Of a DNA stretch of 64,000 nucleotides, positions 19,416 through 29,160 are shown piece by piece. Position 1 is the first letter of the stretch; each line of letters starts with the position of its first letter. The position numbers and the translations under genes were made by a program. The notes beneath the pieces were generated by a model. The model saw only the letters and a program-made list of their open reading frames with translations. It was not told where the DNA came from and ran no database searches. The DNA is from Ornithinimicrobium faecis (GTDB taxonomy: Bacteria > Actinomycetota > Actinomycetes > Actinomycetales > Dermatophilaceae). The stretch is from contig NZ_CP099489.1 in the NCBI RefSeq assembly GCF_023923225.1, positions 3,038,001-3,102,000 on the forward strand, written 5' to 3'.

Positions 19416-20570
19416 GTGCGAGTCGCCATCGTGACCGAGTCCTTCCTCCCCGCTCTCAACGGCGTCACCACCAGCGTGTGCAAGGTGCTTGAGTGCCTGC
19501 GCGCCGGTGGCCATGAGGCGCTGGTCGTCGCCCCCGGCACCACACCGTGGGCCGAGACCGCCGCGCCCGAGCGTTATGCCGGTTATCCCGTCCACACCGT
19601 CAGCAGCCTGCCGATCCGCCAGTTCCGGGTGGGTCTGCCCTCCTATGAGCTGGAGACGGTCCTGCACCGGTTCCGCCCCGATGTGGTGCACGTCGCCTCC
19701 CCCTTTGTCCTGGGCGTTCGCGGCCTCACCGCGGCGCGTGGCCTGGGCATCCCGTCGGTCGCGATCTATCAGACCGACATGCCCAGCTATATCCGCCAGC
19801 ACTCCGGGCCGGTCGGTGACCTCACGGCCCGCGCCGCGTGGCGCTGGATCCGCCGCATCCACTCCCAGGCCGACATCACGCTGGCCCCGTCCAGCGCTGC
19901 CCTCCAGGACCTCGCTGCCCATGACGTCCCGCGGGTGGCCCTGTGGGGTCGCGGCGTGGACTCCACCCTCTTCCACCCCGATCGCAGGGACGACCCGGAG
20001 ACGGCAGCACTGCGTCGCCGACTCGCCCCAAACGGTGAGGTGCTCATCGGCTATGTCGGGCGGCTCGCCCCAGAGAAGGAGCTGCACCGCCTCATCGAGC
20101 TCAACGGGCTGCCCAACACCCGGATCGTGCTCGTCGGTGACGGCCCCAGCGCCGACATCCTGCGCGAGCAGCTCCCGGGTGTGGTCCTGCTCGGCCGGCA
20201 GGAGGGCGTGGACCTGGCCCGCAGTTATGCCGCCTTCGATCTGTTCGTGCACACGGGGACCCGCGAGACCTTCGGCCAGACCATCCAAGAGGCCGCCGCC
20301 GCCGGTCTGCCCGTGGTCGCCCCGGCTCGGGGCGGTCCGGTCGACCTCATCGATCACGGCACCACGGGGTTGCTCTTTGACCCCGACCGCGCCGGAGCGT
20401 TGCGCGATGCGGTTGCTGCGCTTGCTGCTGGGGAGCTGGCGGGCGAGCGCGCGATGATGGGTGCCGCAGGGCGAGCCCGCGTCGAGGAGCGCTCCTGGCC
20501 TGCTCTGACCGAGCAGCTGATCGGTTACTACGGTCGGGCGATCGCTCAGCACTCCATGGCAGTCGCCTGA
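19416..20570 (+). CDS. GDP-mannose-dependent glycosyltransferase family 4 (MgtA-like)
   Basis: GT-B glycosyltransferase of 384 residues. The N-terminal acceptor domain starts VRVAIVTESFLPALNGVTTSV and the donor domain has GYVGRLAPEKELHRLIEL and the EX7E-type region ETFGQTIQEAAAAGLPVVA. It resembles MgtA-type alpha-mannosyltransferases, which mannosylate a glycolipid anchor using GDP-mannose, and it follows manC. The GTG at 19416 gives the family length. An in-frame GTG at 19287 overlapping the manC stop would add 43 residues and is the alternative. Confidence 0.85.
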   Translation: MRVAIVTESFLPALNGVTTSVCKVLECLRAGGHEALVVAPGTTPWAETAAPERYAGYPVHTVSSLPIRQFRVGLPSYELETVLHRFRPDVVHVASPFVLGVRGLTAARGLGIPSVAIYQTDMPSYIRQHSGPVGDLTARAAWRWIRRIHSQADITLAPSSAALQDLAAHDVPRVALWGRGVDSTLFHPDRRDDPETAALRRRLAPNGEVLIGYVGRLAPEKELHRLIELNGLPNTRIVLVGDGPSADILREQLPGVVLLGRQEGVDLARSYAAFDLFVHTGTRETFGQTIQEAAAAGLPVVAPARGGPVDLIDHGTTGLLFDPDRAGALRDAVAALAAGELAGERAMMGAAGRARVEERSWPALTEQLIGYYGRAIAQHSMAVA

Positions 20571-21115
20571 GGATCTGGTCCCTCCAGCTCGAAGGTGACC
20601 AGGGGCCGCCACACCTCATCACCGTGGTGCACATAGGCCACGAACTCGGTGGCCACAAACTCGGCGGTGAAGTCGGCCAGGTCGGCAAAGGCCCGGTCGA
20701 GCACGTCAGGTGGCTCGTCGTGCACCAGGGTGACGTGCGGGTGATAGGGGAACTCAAGCTCTCGGCTCACCGGACCACTTCGCACACCCCGCTCGAGCTG
20801 CTCGCAGGACGAGACGCCCTGCGCCACCTGGATGAAGACGACCTGAGACACCGGGCGGAAGGTCCCCGTGCCGCGCAGCACCATGTCAAACGGTGGGTTC
20901 TGCTGACCCACGGTCGCCAGGTGCTCGAGCAGCACCTCGAGGCGTGCTCCCGTCGTCTCCGTCGGCGGGAGCAGCGTCACGTGGGTCGGGATGTGGGCTG
21001 CACGATCCTCGCCATAGCCGAGCCGCGCATCCCGCAGCAGTCTCCCCCAGGGCTCGGGCACGGGCAACGCGACGCCCACCGTGACGGGCCCGTGGGGTTG
21101 GAGACTCACGGTCAC
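20546..21115 (-). CDS. 2'-5' RNA ligase family (2H phosphoesterase) protein
   Basis: A 189-residue protein with the two His-x-Thr signatures of the 2H phosphoesterase fold: THVTLLPP near residue 43 and PHVTLVHD near 125. Members hydrolyse 2',3'-cyclic or 2'-5' phosphodiester bonds in RNA and nucleotides; the actual substrate is unknown. The GTG at 21115 starts at the homologous region. The 3' end overlaps the convergent glycosyltransferase gene by 25 bases. Confidence 0.82.
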   Translation of the reverse strand: MTVSLQPHGPVTVGVALPVPEPWGRLLRDARLGYGEDRAAHIPTHVTLLPPTETTGARLEVLLEHLATVGQQNPPFDMVLRGTGTFRPVSQVVFIQVAQGVSSCEQLERGVRSGPVSRELEFPYHPHVTLVHDEPPDVLDRAFADLADFTAEFVATEFVAYVHHGDEVWRPLVTFELEGPDPQATAMEC

Positions 21116-21138
21116 AGACCCTACTCCGAGGCCTGCCT

Positions 21139-21144
21139 TAGAGT
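21139..21144 (+). promoter_or_regulatory. -10 hexamer of the S10 peptidase gene (leaderless)
   Basis: TAGAGT ends six bases before the ATG at 21151, indicating a leaderless message. Confidence 0.5.
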
Positions 21145-21150
21145 CAGAGG

Positions 21151-22692
21151 ATGGCCTCCACGGACAAGACAGCCGCCCAGACACCGACCGCCCAGAGCCC
21201 GACCGACGGGACCAGCAGCGAGACTGCTGGTGACCCGAAGGTCACGACCACGCCGGCCGAGCCCAAGGATGACCTGGTCACCACCAGGCACAGCCTGACG
21301 ATCGGCCGCGAGACGCTGTCCTACACAGCGACCACCGGACGCATCGTGCTGCGCGAGGAGGTCTACGAGGACGACGTCTTCACCGGCACCAAGCCCAAGG
21401 CCGAGGTCTTCGTCACCTCCTACGTCGCCGACCGTGACACGGACGCACCGGAGCGGCCGGTCACCTTCGCGTTCAACGGCGGCCCGGGCTCGTCCTCGGT
21501 CTGGCTGCACATCGGCCTGCTGGGCCCCCGCCGCGTCCAGATGGGTGACGTCGGCGAGTTGTTGCCACCTCCCTACGGACTGATCGACAACCCCGAGAGC
21601 CTCCTGAGCGTCTCGGACCTCGTCTTCATCGACCCCGTCTCGACCGGCTTCTCCCGCGCCGCCGAGGGCGAGAAGCCCAAGGGTTATCACGGCTTCTCCG
21701 GTGACATCGAGTCCGTTGGCGAGGTCATCCGGCTGTGGACCTCCCGCAACGAGCGCTGGCTCTCCCCCAAGTTCCTGGCCGGGGAGTCCTACGGCACCCT
21801 GCGGGCCGCGGCCCTGGCCGATCATCTGCAGTCGCGCTACGGCCTGACCCTCAACGGCCTGATGCTGATCTCCTCCGTCCTCGACTTCGGATCCATCGGG
21901 CTGCACGACCCCGACGCCCGGGCGTTCGCTGGCTTCCTGCCGACCTATGCGGCCGTGGCGCACTATCACGGCAAGCACGGTCGCAAGTCGCTCTCGACCG
22001 TCGTCCGGGCGGCCGAGGAGTATGCCGCCAAGGAGTATCCCTACGCGCTCAGTCGTGGCATGCGGCTCGTTGGCGCCGAGCGCGACCAGCACGTCACGCG
22101 GGTGGCAGAGCTGACCGGCCTCTCCCCGGACTGGGTGGACCGTGCCGACCTGCGGATCGAGCACATCCGGTTCTTCACCGAGCTGCTGCGCTCCGAGCGC
22201 AAGGTCGTGGGTCGCCTGGACTCCCGGTTCACCGGACCGTCTGCCGCGGGAAACGCCGAGATGATGGACGCCGACCCGAGCCACGACGCGATCTCAGGCC
22301 CCTACTCAGCGGCGTGGAACCAGCACGTGCGCGCCGACCTCGGCTACCACTCGGACCTGCACTACGAGCAGATCTCGAGTCGGGTGCACCCGTGGTCCTA
22401 TGCCGACTTCGAGGGTCGATCCGTGGATGTCACCCCACTGCTGGCCCGGGCCATGCGGGCCAACCCACACCTACAGGTCCACGTGGCCTACGGCTGGTTT
22501 GATGGGGCGACTCCCTTCTTCGCGGCACGCGAGGTGCTGACCCAGCTCGACATCCCCGCGGCGTTGCACGACAACATTGAGCACCGCTACTACGAGGCCG
22601 GTCACATGATGTATGTCCACGAGCCGTCGCGGGTCCAGCAGTCCCAGGATCTCGCCGACTTCGTCACGCGGAGCATGGGCACCTCCCGATAG
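21151..22692 (+). CDS. S10 family serine carboxypeptidase-like protein
   Basis: A 513-residue alpha/beta hydrolase of the serine carboxypeptidase family. It has the oxyanion motif FNGGPGSSS (about residues 108-116), the nucleophile in GESYGT (Ser213), an acid in FDGATP (Asp451) and the base in EAGHMMY (His485). There is no signal peptide; the first 40 residues are Thr/Ser/Pro-rich and probably disordered, so it appears cytosolic, unlike secreted eukaryotic S10 enzymes. The start is fixed by the -10 element at 21139. The natural substrate is unknown. Confidence 0.88.
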   Translation: MASTDKTAAQTPTAQSPTDGTSSETAGDPKVTTTPAEPKDDLVTTRHSLTIGRETLSYTATTGRIVLREEVYEDDVFTGTKPKAEVFVTSYVADRDTDAPERPVTFAFNGGPGSSSVWLHIGLLGPRRVQMGDVGELLPPPYGLIDNPESLLSVSDLVFIDPVSTGFSRAAEGEKPKGYHGFSGDIESVGEVIRLWTSRNERWLSPKFLAGESYGTLRAAALADHLQSRYGLTLNGLMLISSVLDFGSIGLHDPDARAFAGFLPTYAAVAHYHGKHGRKSLSTVVRAAEEYAAKEYPYALSRGMRLVGAERDQHVTRVAELTGLSPDWVDRADLRIEHIRFFTELLRSERKVVGRLDSRFTGPSAAGNAEMMDADPSHDAISGPYSAAWNQHVRADLGYHSDLHYEQISSRVHPWSYADFEGRSVDVTPLLARAMRANPHLQVHVAYGWFDGATPFFAAREVLTQLDIPAALHDNIEHRYYEAGHMMYVHEPSRVQQSQDLADFVTRSMGTSR

Positions 22693-22789
22693 ACCTCCCC
22701 GTGTTGCGGGTCGGCCCCGACAGCGGCACGATCGACACGAAGGACCGGCCACTGACCGTCCGGCCCACGTCGAGGCGCAGGAGAGCACG

Positions 22790-23494
22790 ATGTCAGAGGG
22801 ACACCCAGCCATAGGTCGGTCGATCGATCTGCTCGCGGAGGCCGACCAGGCCCTGGCCGGCACGCTGGCGAGGATGACGCCCGAGGACCTCGCGGGACCG
22901 AGTCTGTGCCCGGGGTGGACCAGGGCCCATGTCCTCGCCCACCTGGCCCGCAACGCCGACGCCCTGCAACACCTCGTGCAGTGGGCGGCCAGCGGCCACG
23001 AGACCCCGGCCTATGCCTCACGCGAGCAGCGCGATCAGGACATCGAGGACGGCGCCACCGTGCCCCTGGCCCGGCTGCGAGCCGATGTGATCTCGGCGAG
23101 CGACGCCTTCCGCGCCCGGGTCCAGTCCCTGCGCGGTCGCACCGATCTGCATCCTGTGCAGGTCGGTGGAGGGGCCCTGCCCGGTGACCAGGTCCCGTGG
23201 GCGCGGTTGCGCGAGGTCACCTATCACCACGTCGACCTCGACCTGGGCTTCACCTTCGCCCAGGCGCCGCCCGAGGTGGTGCGCGCAGGACTCGTCGAGG
23301 CCGTGGAGCGACTCGGGCACGCTGGCAGCCCACCGTTGACGCTCACCGGCACCGACGGGCGGCACTGGCACATCGCCGGTGGCGGGGCTGAGGTGAGCGG
23401 CAAGCCAGCCGACCTGCTGCTGTGGGTCACCCGCGGGATCCAGCACAACCTCACCAGCCACCACCCGCTGCCTACCCTGCCCGCCTGGGGCTGA
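22790..23494 (+). CDS. Maleylpyruvate isomerase family (mycothiol-dependent DinB-type) protein
   Basis: A 234-residue protein resembling actinobacterial mycothiol-dependent maleylpyruvate isomerases. The N-terminal four-helix DinB-like domain contains SLCPGWTRAHVLAHLARNADAL (about 42-63) and a later YHHVDLDLGF that contributes metal-binding histidines. The C-terminal part holds a second small domain. Isomerisation of maleylpyruvate is established for only one member; many others are thiol transferases of unknown substrate. The ATG at 22790 follows AGGAG. No aromatic degradation genes adjoin it. Confidence 0.82.
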   Translation: MSEGHPAIGRSIDLLAEADQALAGTLARMTPEDLAGPSLCPGWTRAHVLAHLARNADALQHLVQWAASGHETPAYASREQRDQDIEDGATVPLARLRADVISASDAFRARVQSLRGRTDLHPVQVGGGALPGDQVPWARLREVTYHHVDLDLGFTFAQAPPEVVRAGLVEAVERLGHAGSPPLTLTGTDGRHWHIAGGGAEVSGKPADLLLWVTRGIQHNLTSHHPLPTLPAWG

Positions 23495-23521
23495 CCAGCC
23501 CCGGTCCCGCCCCTCCCCTCC

Positions 23522-23659
23522 CGACCGAGCGCACGAGCACCTGAGAATCCACGCGACCGAGCGCACGAGCACCTGAGAATCCACGCGACCGAGCGCACGA
23601 GCACCTGAGAATCCACGCGACCGAGCGCACGAGCACCTGAGGCTCCACCGGCACCTGAG
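23522..23659. repeat. 32-bp tandem repeat, about four copies
   Basis: Three identical 32-base units start at 23522, 23554 and 23586, with a fourth at 23618 that diverges in its last bases and a 10-base remnant at 23650. Each unit contains GAGCGCACGAGCACCTGAG followed by AATCCACG. No spacers separate them, so this is not a CRISPR array. The repeat lies between two genes in a stretch of 241 bases without any other gene. Confidence 0.9.
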
Positions 23660-23735
23660 CAAGCTCCCTCGCACGAGTGAGGGAAGTCCTCCTGCGGGGG
23701 AGGTGAACTTTCAGCAGGCTTGCGAGCGTGTGGGC

Positions 23736-24764
23736 ATGACGACTTCCTCACACGACGCGTGCGCAGCGACCGCTGATCGGGTCGACGCCAGGTGGACGGT
23801 GGTGCGCCGCACGGCCGGATTCGGTGCAGCATCCGCCATGGCCCTCTATCTCGTCGTCAAGGTCGTCTGGGTGGCCGCCGGACTGCTCGACGTCGGGTCC
23901 GACAGCGGGCACGTCGCCGCAGAATGGATGCTGCTCAACGGGGTGACGATCCTGATGGCGGTCGTCGGCGTGGCCCTCGGGCTCGCCCTGGCCCAGCCGT
24001 GGGGACAGCGTCTCCCAGGCACGGCCGTCGTGTTCTTCTCGTGGGTCGCCACCGGCCTGCTGGTGACAGTCGTCCCCTTTGCCGCGCTCAGGCCGATCGT
24101 GGAACCGGCCTCCGGCGCCAGTGCGGCCACGCACGGCGACGGAGGGTCCGTCATGGCCGCCTGGGAGTCGGCGCTGATCACGATCGGAGTCGTCGGCATG
24201 GCTCTCGGCCTGGTCATCGCGCTCCCGATCTATCTGCGCGAGCGTTGGCCACACGCCTTCGTGGGGCGCCTTCGCGAGTTGCCACGAGGGGAGTCGGTCG
24301 GGCGGGACGCCCTGGGCATGATCGCCAGCGCGTTGGCCACGATCGTGGGCGCTGCTGGCTGGTATTGGGCGTTGGGTGGAACCATCGGCCTGGGTCCGAA
24401 CGTGGCGGAGAGCCAGGACTCCGCGCGGCGCGCACTCATCGGGGTCGTCGCGACGTGGTCGCTGATCGGAGCCTGGTCCGCCCGGACGACGGTGCGCCGT
24501 CGCGCCAGAGTGCGGACCTGGGTGCCCGTGCTGTCCGCCTGGGCGGCCTCCGGTTCGCTGTTCGCCTGGAACGCCTGGGAAGCGCTGATCCGGATGGCCA
24601 GCCCCGAAGACATGCCGCAGGTCCACGACCCGATCGTCGGGACCATGCACCTGGTCGCCAGCCTCGTGGCAGGTCTGCTGATCCTGGCGGTCGTCATGTC
24701 GATCCCGCGCGAACGGTCGCTCGACGACGGGGAGGGGCAGGTCGAGCTGCCGCACCTCCCGTGA
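23736..24764 (+). CDS. Polytopic membrane protein, unknown function
   Basis: A 342-residue protein with about eight hydrophobic segments, for example near residues 30-48, 60-85, 95-120, 145-165, 190-215 and 295-320, with arginine-rich loops. I recognise no transporter or enzyme motif. The ATG at 23736 is chosen; an in-frame GTG 33 bases upstream is possible but has no well-placed ribosome binding site. Its stop overlaps the next membrane protein gene by GTGA, so the two are probably made together. Confidence 0.75.
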   Translation: MTTSSHDACAATADRVDARWTVVRRTAGFGAASAMALYLVVKVVWVAAGLLDVGSDSGHVAAEWMLLNGVTILMAVVGVALGLALAQPWGQRLPGTAVVFFSWVATGLLVTVVPFAALRPIVEPASGASAATHGDGGSVMAAWESALITIGVVGMALGLVIALPIYLRERWPHAFVGRLRELPRGESVGRDALGMIASALATIVGAAGWYWALGGTIGLGPNVAESQDSARRALIGVVATWSLIGAWSARTTVRRRARVRTWVPVLSAWAASGSLFAWNAWEALIRMASPEDMPQVHDPIVGTMHLVASLVAGLLILAVVMSIPRERSLDDGEGQVELPHLP

Positions 24765-25120
24765 CTCCACTCCTGGTGGTCACGGTCCTGTGCATCGTGG
24801 CCAACGTGTTCATCGCGGTTGCGGACTACCTCAAGGTGGGGATCGTCCTGAAGACCTCCAGCGAAGTGCACCTACCTGCCGAGGCCGTGCCCTACCTGGC
24901 AGCCCTGAAGCTGACCGGAGCCCTCGGCCTCGTTGGAGGCCTGCTCGCGTTCCCCTGGCTGGGCGTGGCCGCAGCCGCGGGGCTGACCCTGCTGTTCATC
25001 GGTGCGCTCATCGCTCACCTGCGGGCGAAGGTCTACTACGACATCGCCTTCCCCGGGTTGTACCTGCTCCTCGCGGTGGGGGCCTTGGTGCACCTGGTCC
25101 AGCTCGCGAGCGGGACCTGA
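24761..25120 (+). CDS. DoxX-like small membrane protein
   Basis: A 119-residue protein with four hydrophobic helices, typical of the DoxX-like family. The segment YLAALKLTGALGLVGGLL matches the family's second helix. Function is not established for this branch; relatives act in redox or quinone-linked membrane complexes. The GTG start overlaps the upstream membrane protein stop by four bases. Confidence 0.78.
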   Translation: MTPLLVVTVLCIVANVFIAVADYLKVGIVLKTSSEVHLPAEAVPYLAALKLTGALGLVGGLLAFPWLGVAAAAGLTLLFIGALIAHLRAKVYYDIAFPGLYLLLAVGALVHLVQLASGT

Positions 25121-25140
25121 GCGAGCCACGACAGACAGCA

Positions 25141-25172
25141 ACGGCCGCCCACCCCAGCGGGTGGACGGCCGT
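25141..25172. terminator. Bidirectional hairpin terminator between doxX-like gene and idh
   Basis: A 14-bp stem with one mismatch (25141-25154 pairing with 25159-25172) and a 4-base CAGC loop. It lies between converging genes and can serve both. Confidence 0.8.
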
Positions 25173-25188
25173 CGATGCTTGCGTCAGG

Positions 25189-26409
25189 TCAGGCAGCCAT
25201 GGCCTTCTGCAGGTTCTCGTCGATCGCTGCGAGGAACTCCTCGGTGGTCAGCCACTTCTGGTTCGGGCCGACGAGCAGCGCGAGGTCCTTGGTCATCTTG
25301 CCCGACTCGACCGTCTCGATGCAGACGCGCTCGAGGGTCTCGGCGAACTCGGTGACCTCGGGGGTGTTGTCCATCTTGCCGCGGTAGGAGATGCCACGGG
25401 TCCACGCGAAGATCGAGGCGATCGGGTTGGTGGACGTCTGCTTGCCCTGCTGGTGCTGGCGGTAGTGCCGGGTGACGGTGCCGTGCGCTGCCTCGGCCTC
25501 GACGGTCTTGCCGTCCGGGGTCATCAGCACGGAGGTCATCAGGCCGAGGCTGCCGAAGCCCTGGGCCACGGTGTCGGACTGCACGTCACCGTCATAGTTC
25601 TTGCAGGCCCAGACGTAGCCGCCCTCCCACTTCATCGCCGCGGCGACCATGTCGTCGATCAGGCGGTGCTCATAGGTCAGGTCGGCGGCGTGGAACTTCT
25701 CCTTGAACTCCGCGTCGAAGACCTCCTGGAAGATGTCCTTGAAGGCACCGTCATAGGCCTTCAGGATCGTGTTCTTGGTCGACAGGTAGCACGGCACACC
25801 GCGGTCCAGGGCGTAGTTCATGCTGGCGCGGGCGAAGTCGCGGATCGAATCGTTGTAGTTGAACATCCCCATCGCGACACCACCGTCATCGCCATACTCT
25901 GCGACCTCGTGGACCTCCGGCTCGCCGCCGTCGGCCGGGGTGTAGGTGATGGTGACCTTGCCGGCGCCAGGCACCTTGAAGTTCTGCGCCTTGTACTGGT
26001 CACCGTGGGCGTGACGACCGATGATGATCGGCTTGGTCCAGCCCGGCACCAGGCGCGGGACGTTGGAGATGATGATCGGCTCGCGGAAGATCACGCCACC
26101 GAGGATGTTGCGGATGGTGCCGTTGGGGCTCCTCCACATCTCCTTGAGGCCGAACTCCTCGACGCGGGCCTCGTCGGGGGTGATCGTCGCGCACTTGACG
26201 CCGACCCCGTGCTCCTTGATCGCGTTGGCCGCGTCAATCGTGATCTGGTCGTTCGTCTCATCGCGCTTCTCGACCCCGAGGTCGAAGTACTTCAGGTCGA
26301 CATCCAGGTAGGGGTGGATCAGCCGGTCCTTGATGAACTGCCAGATGATGCGGGTCATCTCGTCGCCGTCGAGTTCGACGATCGGGTTGGCGACCTTGAT
26401 CTTCTCCAT
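25189..26409 (-). CDS. idh: Isocitrate dehydrogenase (NADP+)
   Basis: TCA-cycle enzyme converting isocitrate to 2-oxoglutarate with NADP. The 406-residue length and the start [28 protein letters not shown] place it in the homodimeric type shared with eukaryotes, not the E. coli type or the monomeric type. SPNGTIRN and [16 protein letters not shown] segments for substrate binding are present. It is divergent from mdh across 239 bases. A TAACCT hexamer at 26494-26499 on this strand is a possible -10 element. Confidence 0.95.
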   Translation of the reverse strand: MEKIKVANPIVELDGDEMTRIIWQFIKDRLIHPYLDVDLKYFDLGVEKRDETNDQITIDAANAIKEHGVGVKCATITPDEARVEEFGLKEMWRSPNGTIRNILGGVIFREPIIISNVPRLVPGWTKPIIIGRHAHGDQYKAQNFKVPGAGKVTITYTPADGGEPEVHEVAEYGDDGGVAMGMFNYNDSIRDFARASMNYALDRGVPCYLSTKNTILKAYDGAFKDIFQEVFDAEFKEKFHAADLTYEHRLIDDMVAAAMKWEGGYVWACKNYDGDVQSDTVAQGFGSLGLMTSVLMTPDGKTVEAEAAHGTVTRHYRQHQQGKQTSTNPIASIFAWTRGISYRGKMDNTPEVTEFAETLERVCIETVESGKMTKDLALLVGPNQKWLTTEEFLAAIDENLQKAMAA

Positions 26410-26648
26410 GCCTGCGGGCTCCTGTGGTCAGTGTGAGTGGCCGTCTGCACGGCCCGGCGTGACGTGCGACCGCACGAGCGGTCGCCGGCCATCAGGTTAT
26501 CGCGAGGCCAGCCGCGCAGGAACAATGCCCACCGCCAACCGCCTGCGGAGGTGAGATAACCCACCTCCCCGCGCCCCCGGCATACGGCCGGTGCGGTGCT
26601 AACGTCACCCGTGACGCATGCCCCTCGGAACCACAAAGGATGAGCACC

Positions 26649-27635
26649 GTGAACACTCCCGTCAAGGTGGCCGTGACCGGCGCCGCCGGCCAGATTGGCT
26701 ACAGCTTGCTGTTCCGCATCGCGAGCGGCGACCTGCTCGGCAAGGACACCCCGGTGCAGCTGCAGCTGCTGGAGATCTCCCCGGCCCTGAAGGCGCTCGA
26801 GGGCGTCGTGATGGAGCTGGATGACTGCGCGTTCCCGACCCTGGCCGGCGTCGAGATCGGCGACGACCCCAACGTGATCTTCGACGGCGCCAATGTCGCA
26901 CTGCTCGTCGGCGCACGTCCGCGCACCAAGGGCATGGAGCGTGGCGACCTGCTCGAGGCCAATGGCGCGATCTTCACTGGTCAGGGCAAGGCCCTCAATG
27001 ACCATGCTGCCGACGACATCCGCATCACGGTGACCGGCAACCCGGCCAACACCAACGCCCTGATCGCGATGAGCAACGCCAAGGACATCCCGACCGAGCG
27101 CTTCTCCGCGCTGACCCGCCTGGACCACAACCGGGCGCTGGCCCAGGTCTCGGCCAAGGCCGGCGTTGCGGTCACCGACATCAAGAACCTGACCATCTGG
27201 GGCAACCACTCGGCCACCCAGTATCCCGACCTGTTCCACGCCGAGATCGGTGGCAAGCCGGCCGTCGAGGTCATCAACGACCAGCCCTGGCTCGAGGACA
27301 CCTTCATCCCGACGGTCGCCAAGCGCGGTGCGGCGATCATCGAGGCCCGCGGCTCCAGCTCCGCGGCCTCCGCCGCCTCCGCCACGATCGATCACACCCG
27401 CGACTGGCTGCAGGGCAGCACCGAGGGCAACTGGCTGTCGATGGCTGTCCGTTCCGACGGTTCCTACGGCGTGGCCGAGGGCCTCATCTCCTCCTTCCCC
27501 GTCACCACCTCCGGCGGCAACTGGGAGATCGTCCAGGGCCTGGAGATCGACGAGTTCTCGCGCGGCAAGATCGACGCCTCGGTCGCCGAGCTCGACGAGG
27601 AGCGTCAGGCGGTCACCGACCTCGGCCTCATCTGA
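26649..27635 (+). CDS. mdh: Malate dehydrogenase
   Basis: TCA-cycle enzyme interconverting malate and oxaloacetate with NAD. The 328-residue protein has the NAD loop [10 protein letters not shown] (about residues 9-18), the catalytic-region segment LTRLDHNRA and the active-site histidine in [12 protein letters not shown]. The GTG at 26649 is chosen because AAAGGA lies eight bases before it and it gives the family N-terminus; an ATG three codons upstream directly abuts that ribosome site. A possible -10 (TAACGT, 26600-26605) lies in the shared region with idh. Confidence 0.95.
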   Translation: MNTPVKVAVTGAAGQIGYSLLFRIASGDLLGKDTPVQLQLLEISPALKALEGVVMELDDCAFPTLAGVEIGDDPNVIFDGANVALLVGARPRTKGMERGDLLEANGAIFTGQGKALNDHAADDIRITVTGNPANTNALIAMSNAKDIPTERFSALTRLDHNRALAQVSAKAGVAVTDIKNLTIWGNHSATQYPDLFHAEIGGKPAVEVINDQPWLEDTFIPTVAKRGAAIIEARGSSSAASAASATIDHTRDWLQGSTEGNWLSMAVRSDGSYGVAEGLISSFPVTTSGGNWEIVQGLEIDEFSRGKIDASVAELDEERQAVTDLGLI

Positions 27636-27653
27636 GTCCTCCTGCAGCACAAC

Positions 27654-27694
27654 CAGACCCGCCCAGTATGCCGAGAGGCAACCGGGCGGGTCTG
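27654..27694 (+). terminator. mdh terminator
   Basis: CAGACCCGCCC (27654-27664) pairs with GGGCGGGTCTG (27684-27694), an 11-bp perfect stem with a 19-base loop, 18 bases after the mdh stop codon. Confidence 0.8.
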
Positions 27695-27698
27695 TTGC

Positions 27699-27800
27699 GT
27701 TGGGCGGTGGTCCCCGTTGGGCGGTGGTCCCCGTTGGGCGGTGGTCCCCGTTGGGCGGTGGTCCCCGTTGGGCGGTGGTCCCGTTGGGGGGGTGGTCCCG
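27699..27800. repeat. 17-bp tandem repeat, about six copies
   Basis: GTTGGGCGGTGGTCCCC is repeated head to tail from 27699: four identical copies, a fifth one base shorter and a sixth degenerate copy ending near 27800. It lies directly behind the mdh terminator. The perfect copies suggest recent slippage. Confidence 0.9.
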
Positions 27801-27955
27801 CGAGTGCCTCCCTCCGGCCGGTGCTTTGCGTCCTGCTGTTCCTGTCGCATGCCGGATCTCCCGCAGGACCATTTCCGCCGAGCGGTCAGCGGCGGGTGGC
27901 GGGCGTGGCTGGTGGGTGGGGGAGAGTCCTGCGAGAGCGGTCAGCGGCGGGGTGG
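27801..27955. other. Non-coding G-rich spacer
   Basis: Together with the repeat this completes a 320-base gap after mdh. It holds two near-identical copies of GAGCGGTCAGCGGCGGG (around 27879 and 27936) and no credible gene; open frames here run through the repeat. Confidence 0.5.
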
Positions 27956-28282
27956 TCAGCGGATGAGCAGGGTGGCGCTCAGCACGGCGACGCCGGCGGC
28001 CATCGCCAGGAGCGTGAGGACGTCCCAGGCACGGGAGCGCACCAGCAAACCTCCCACGGCTCCACGGGGCAGCACCAGGCGCAGGATCGCCGCTAGAGCC
28101 AGGGTCCCGGCGATGACATAACCGGAGGCTCGCAACCCACCGCTGAAGTGCACGATGACCGCGATGGTGAGCCCGATCGGCAGCACCCACCACAGCCCCA
28201 GGGGCTGACTCCCCCAGTTGGCCGGGCGCCGACTGGCGGGACGACCACGGGGCTGACCTGGTGCGCTGCCGGACACGGTCAT
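27956..28282 (-). CDS. DUF3017 membrane protein
   Basis: A 108-residue protein with a short basic N-terminus and three hydrophobic helices (about residues 29-46, 52-70 and 88-106). It matches the DUF3017 family, which in actinobacteria commonly follows folD. The ATG overlaps the folD stop by four bases, confirming co-translation. No function is known. Confidence 0.82.
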   Translation of the reverse strand: MTVSGSAPGQPRGRPASRRPANWGSQPLGLWWVLPIGLTIAVIVHFSGGLRASGYVIAGTLALAAILRLVLPRGAVGGLLVRSRAWDVLTLLAMAAGVAVLSATLLIR

Positions 28283-29154
28283 CCGACGGAAGCGGACTCG
28301 GCCGTCCGCACCCCGGCCTGCCGCTCCGCAGCCTCGACGACATTGGTCAGCAGCATGGCCCGCGTCATCGGCCCGACGCCGCCGGGGTTCGGAGAGACCC
28401 AGCCAGCCACCTCGGCGACGTCGGGAGCGACGTCGCCGGCGATCTTGCCGTCGCGACGGGCGACCCCCACGTCGAGGACCGCCGCTCCCGGCGCCACCAT
28501 GTCGGCGGTGATCAGGTCGGGCACACCAGCGGCGGAGACGATGATGTCGGCTCGGCGAGTGTGCTCCGCCAGATCGCGGGTCCCGGTGTGGCACAGGGTG
28601 ACTGTGGCGTTCTCGGAGCGGCGGGTCAGGATCAGGCCCAGCGGGCGACCCACCGTCAGACCCCGTCCCACCACCACAACCTCGGCACCGGCGATCTGCA
28701 CGTCATGGCGACGCAACAGGTCGACGACACCGGCGGGGGTGCAGGGCAGTGGAGCCGGCTCCCCCAGGACCAACGAGCCGAGGTTGACGGGGTGCAGTCC
28801 GTCGACGTCCTTGGCCGGGTCGATGCGGGACAGGATCGCGAACTCGTCCAGCCCGGTCGGCTGCTGCACGAGGAAGGCGGTGCAGGCGGCGTCGGCGTTG
28901 AGCTCGTCGACGACTGCCTCGACCTGCTCCTGGGTGGATCCGGCAGGCAGGTCACGGCGGATCGAGGTCACTCCGATCTCCGCGCAGTCCTTGTGCTTGG
29001 CATTGACATACCAGGTGCTGCCCGGGTCGTCGCCGACGAGCACCGTGCCCAGGCCGGGCACGACCCCCCGCACGGCCAGTGCTGCGACGCGTGCCCTCAG
29101 GTCGGTCTTGATCTCGGCCAGTGCGGCCCGGCCGTCGAGGATGCGTGCGCTCAT
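28279..29154 (-). CDS. folD: Methylenetetrahydrofolate dehydrogenase/cyclohydrolase
   Basis: Bifunctional one-carbon enzyme of 291 residues that converts methylene-THF to formyl-THF. The catalytic segment [13 protein letters not shown] (about residues 49-61) contains the tyrosine and lysine, and VQQPTGLD and the NADP site [15 protein letters not shown] are present. Its product feeds PurN and PurH, encoded just upstream on the same strand. The ATG at 29154 has a TAGACT -10 element six bases before it, so folD has its own leaderless promoter. Confidence 0.95.
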   Translation of the reverse strand: MSARILDGRAALAEIKTDLRARVAALAVRGVVPGLGTVLVGDDPGSTWYVNAKHKDCAEIGVTSIRRDLPAGSTQEQVEAVVDELNADAACTAFLVQQPTGLDEFAILSRIDPAKDVDGLHPVNLGSLVLGEPAPLPCTPAGVVDLLRRHDVQIAGAEVVVVGRGLTVGRPLGLILTRRSENATVTLCHTGTRDLAEHTRRADIIVSAAGVPDLITADMVAPGAAVLDVGVARRDGKIAGDVAPDVAEVAGWVSPNPGGVGPMTRAMLLTNVVEAAERQAGVRTAESASVG

Positions 29155-29160
29155 GGAGTC

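Noticed and set aside
23522..23659. CRISPR array
   Set aside because: The 32-bp units are directly adjacent, with no unique spacers, and no cas genes are present.
27699..27800. CRISPR or leader-repeat array
   Set aside because: The 17-bp units are contiguous and too short; it is a simple tandem repeat.
26355..28343. 662-codon minus-strand open frame across mdh
   Set aside because: It is antisense to mdh and runs through the 17-bp tandem repeat; high GC content keeps stops rare.
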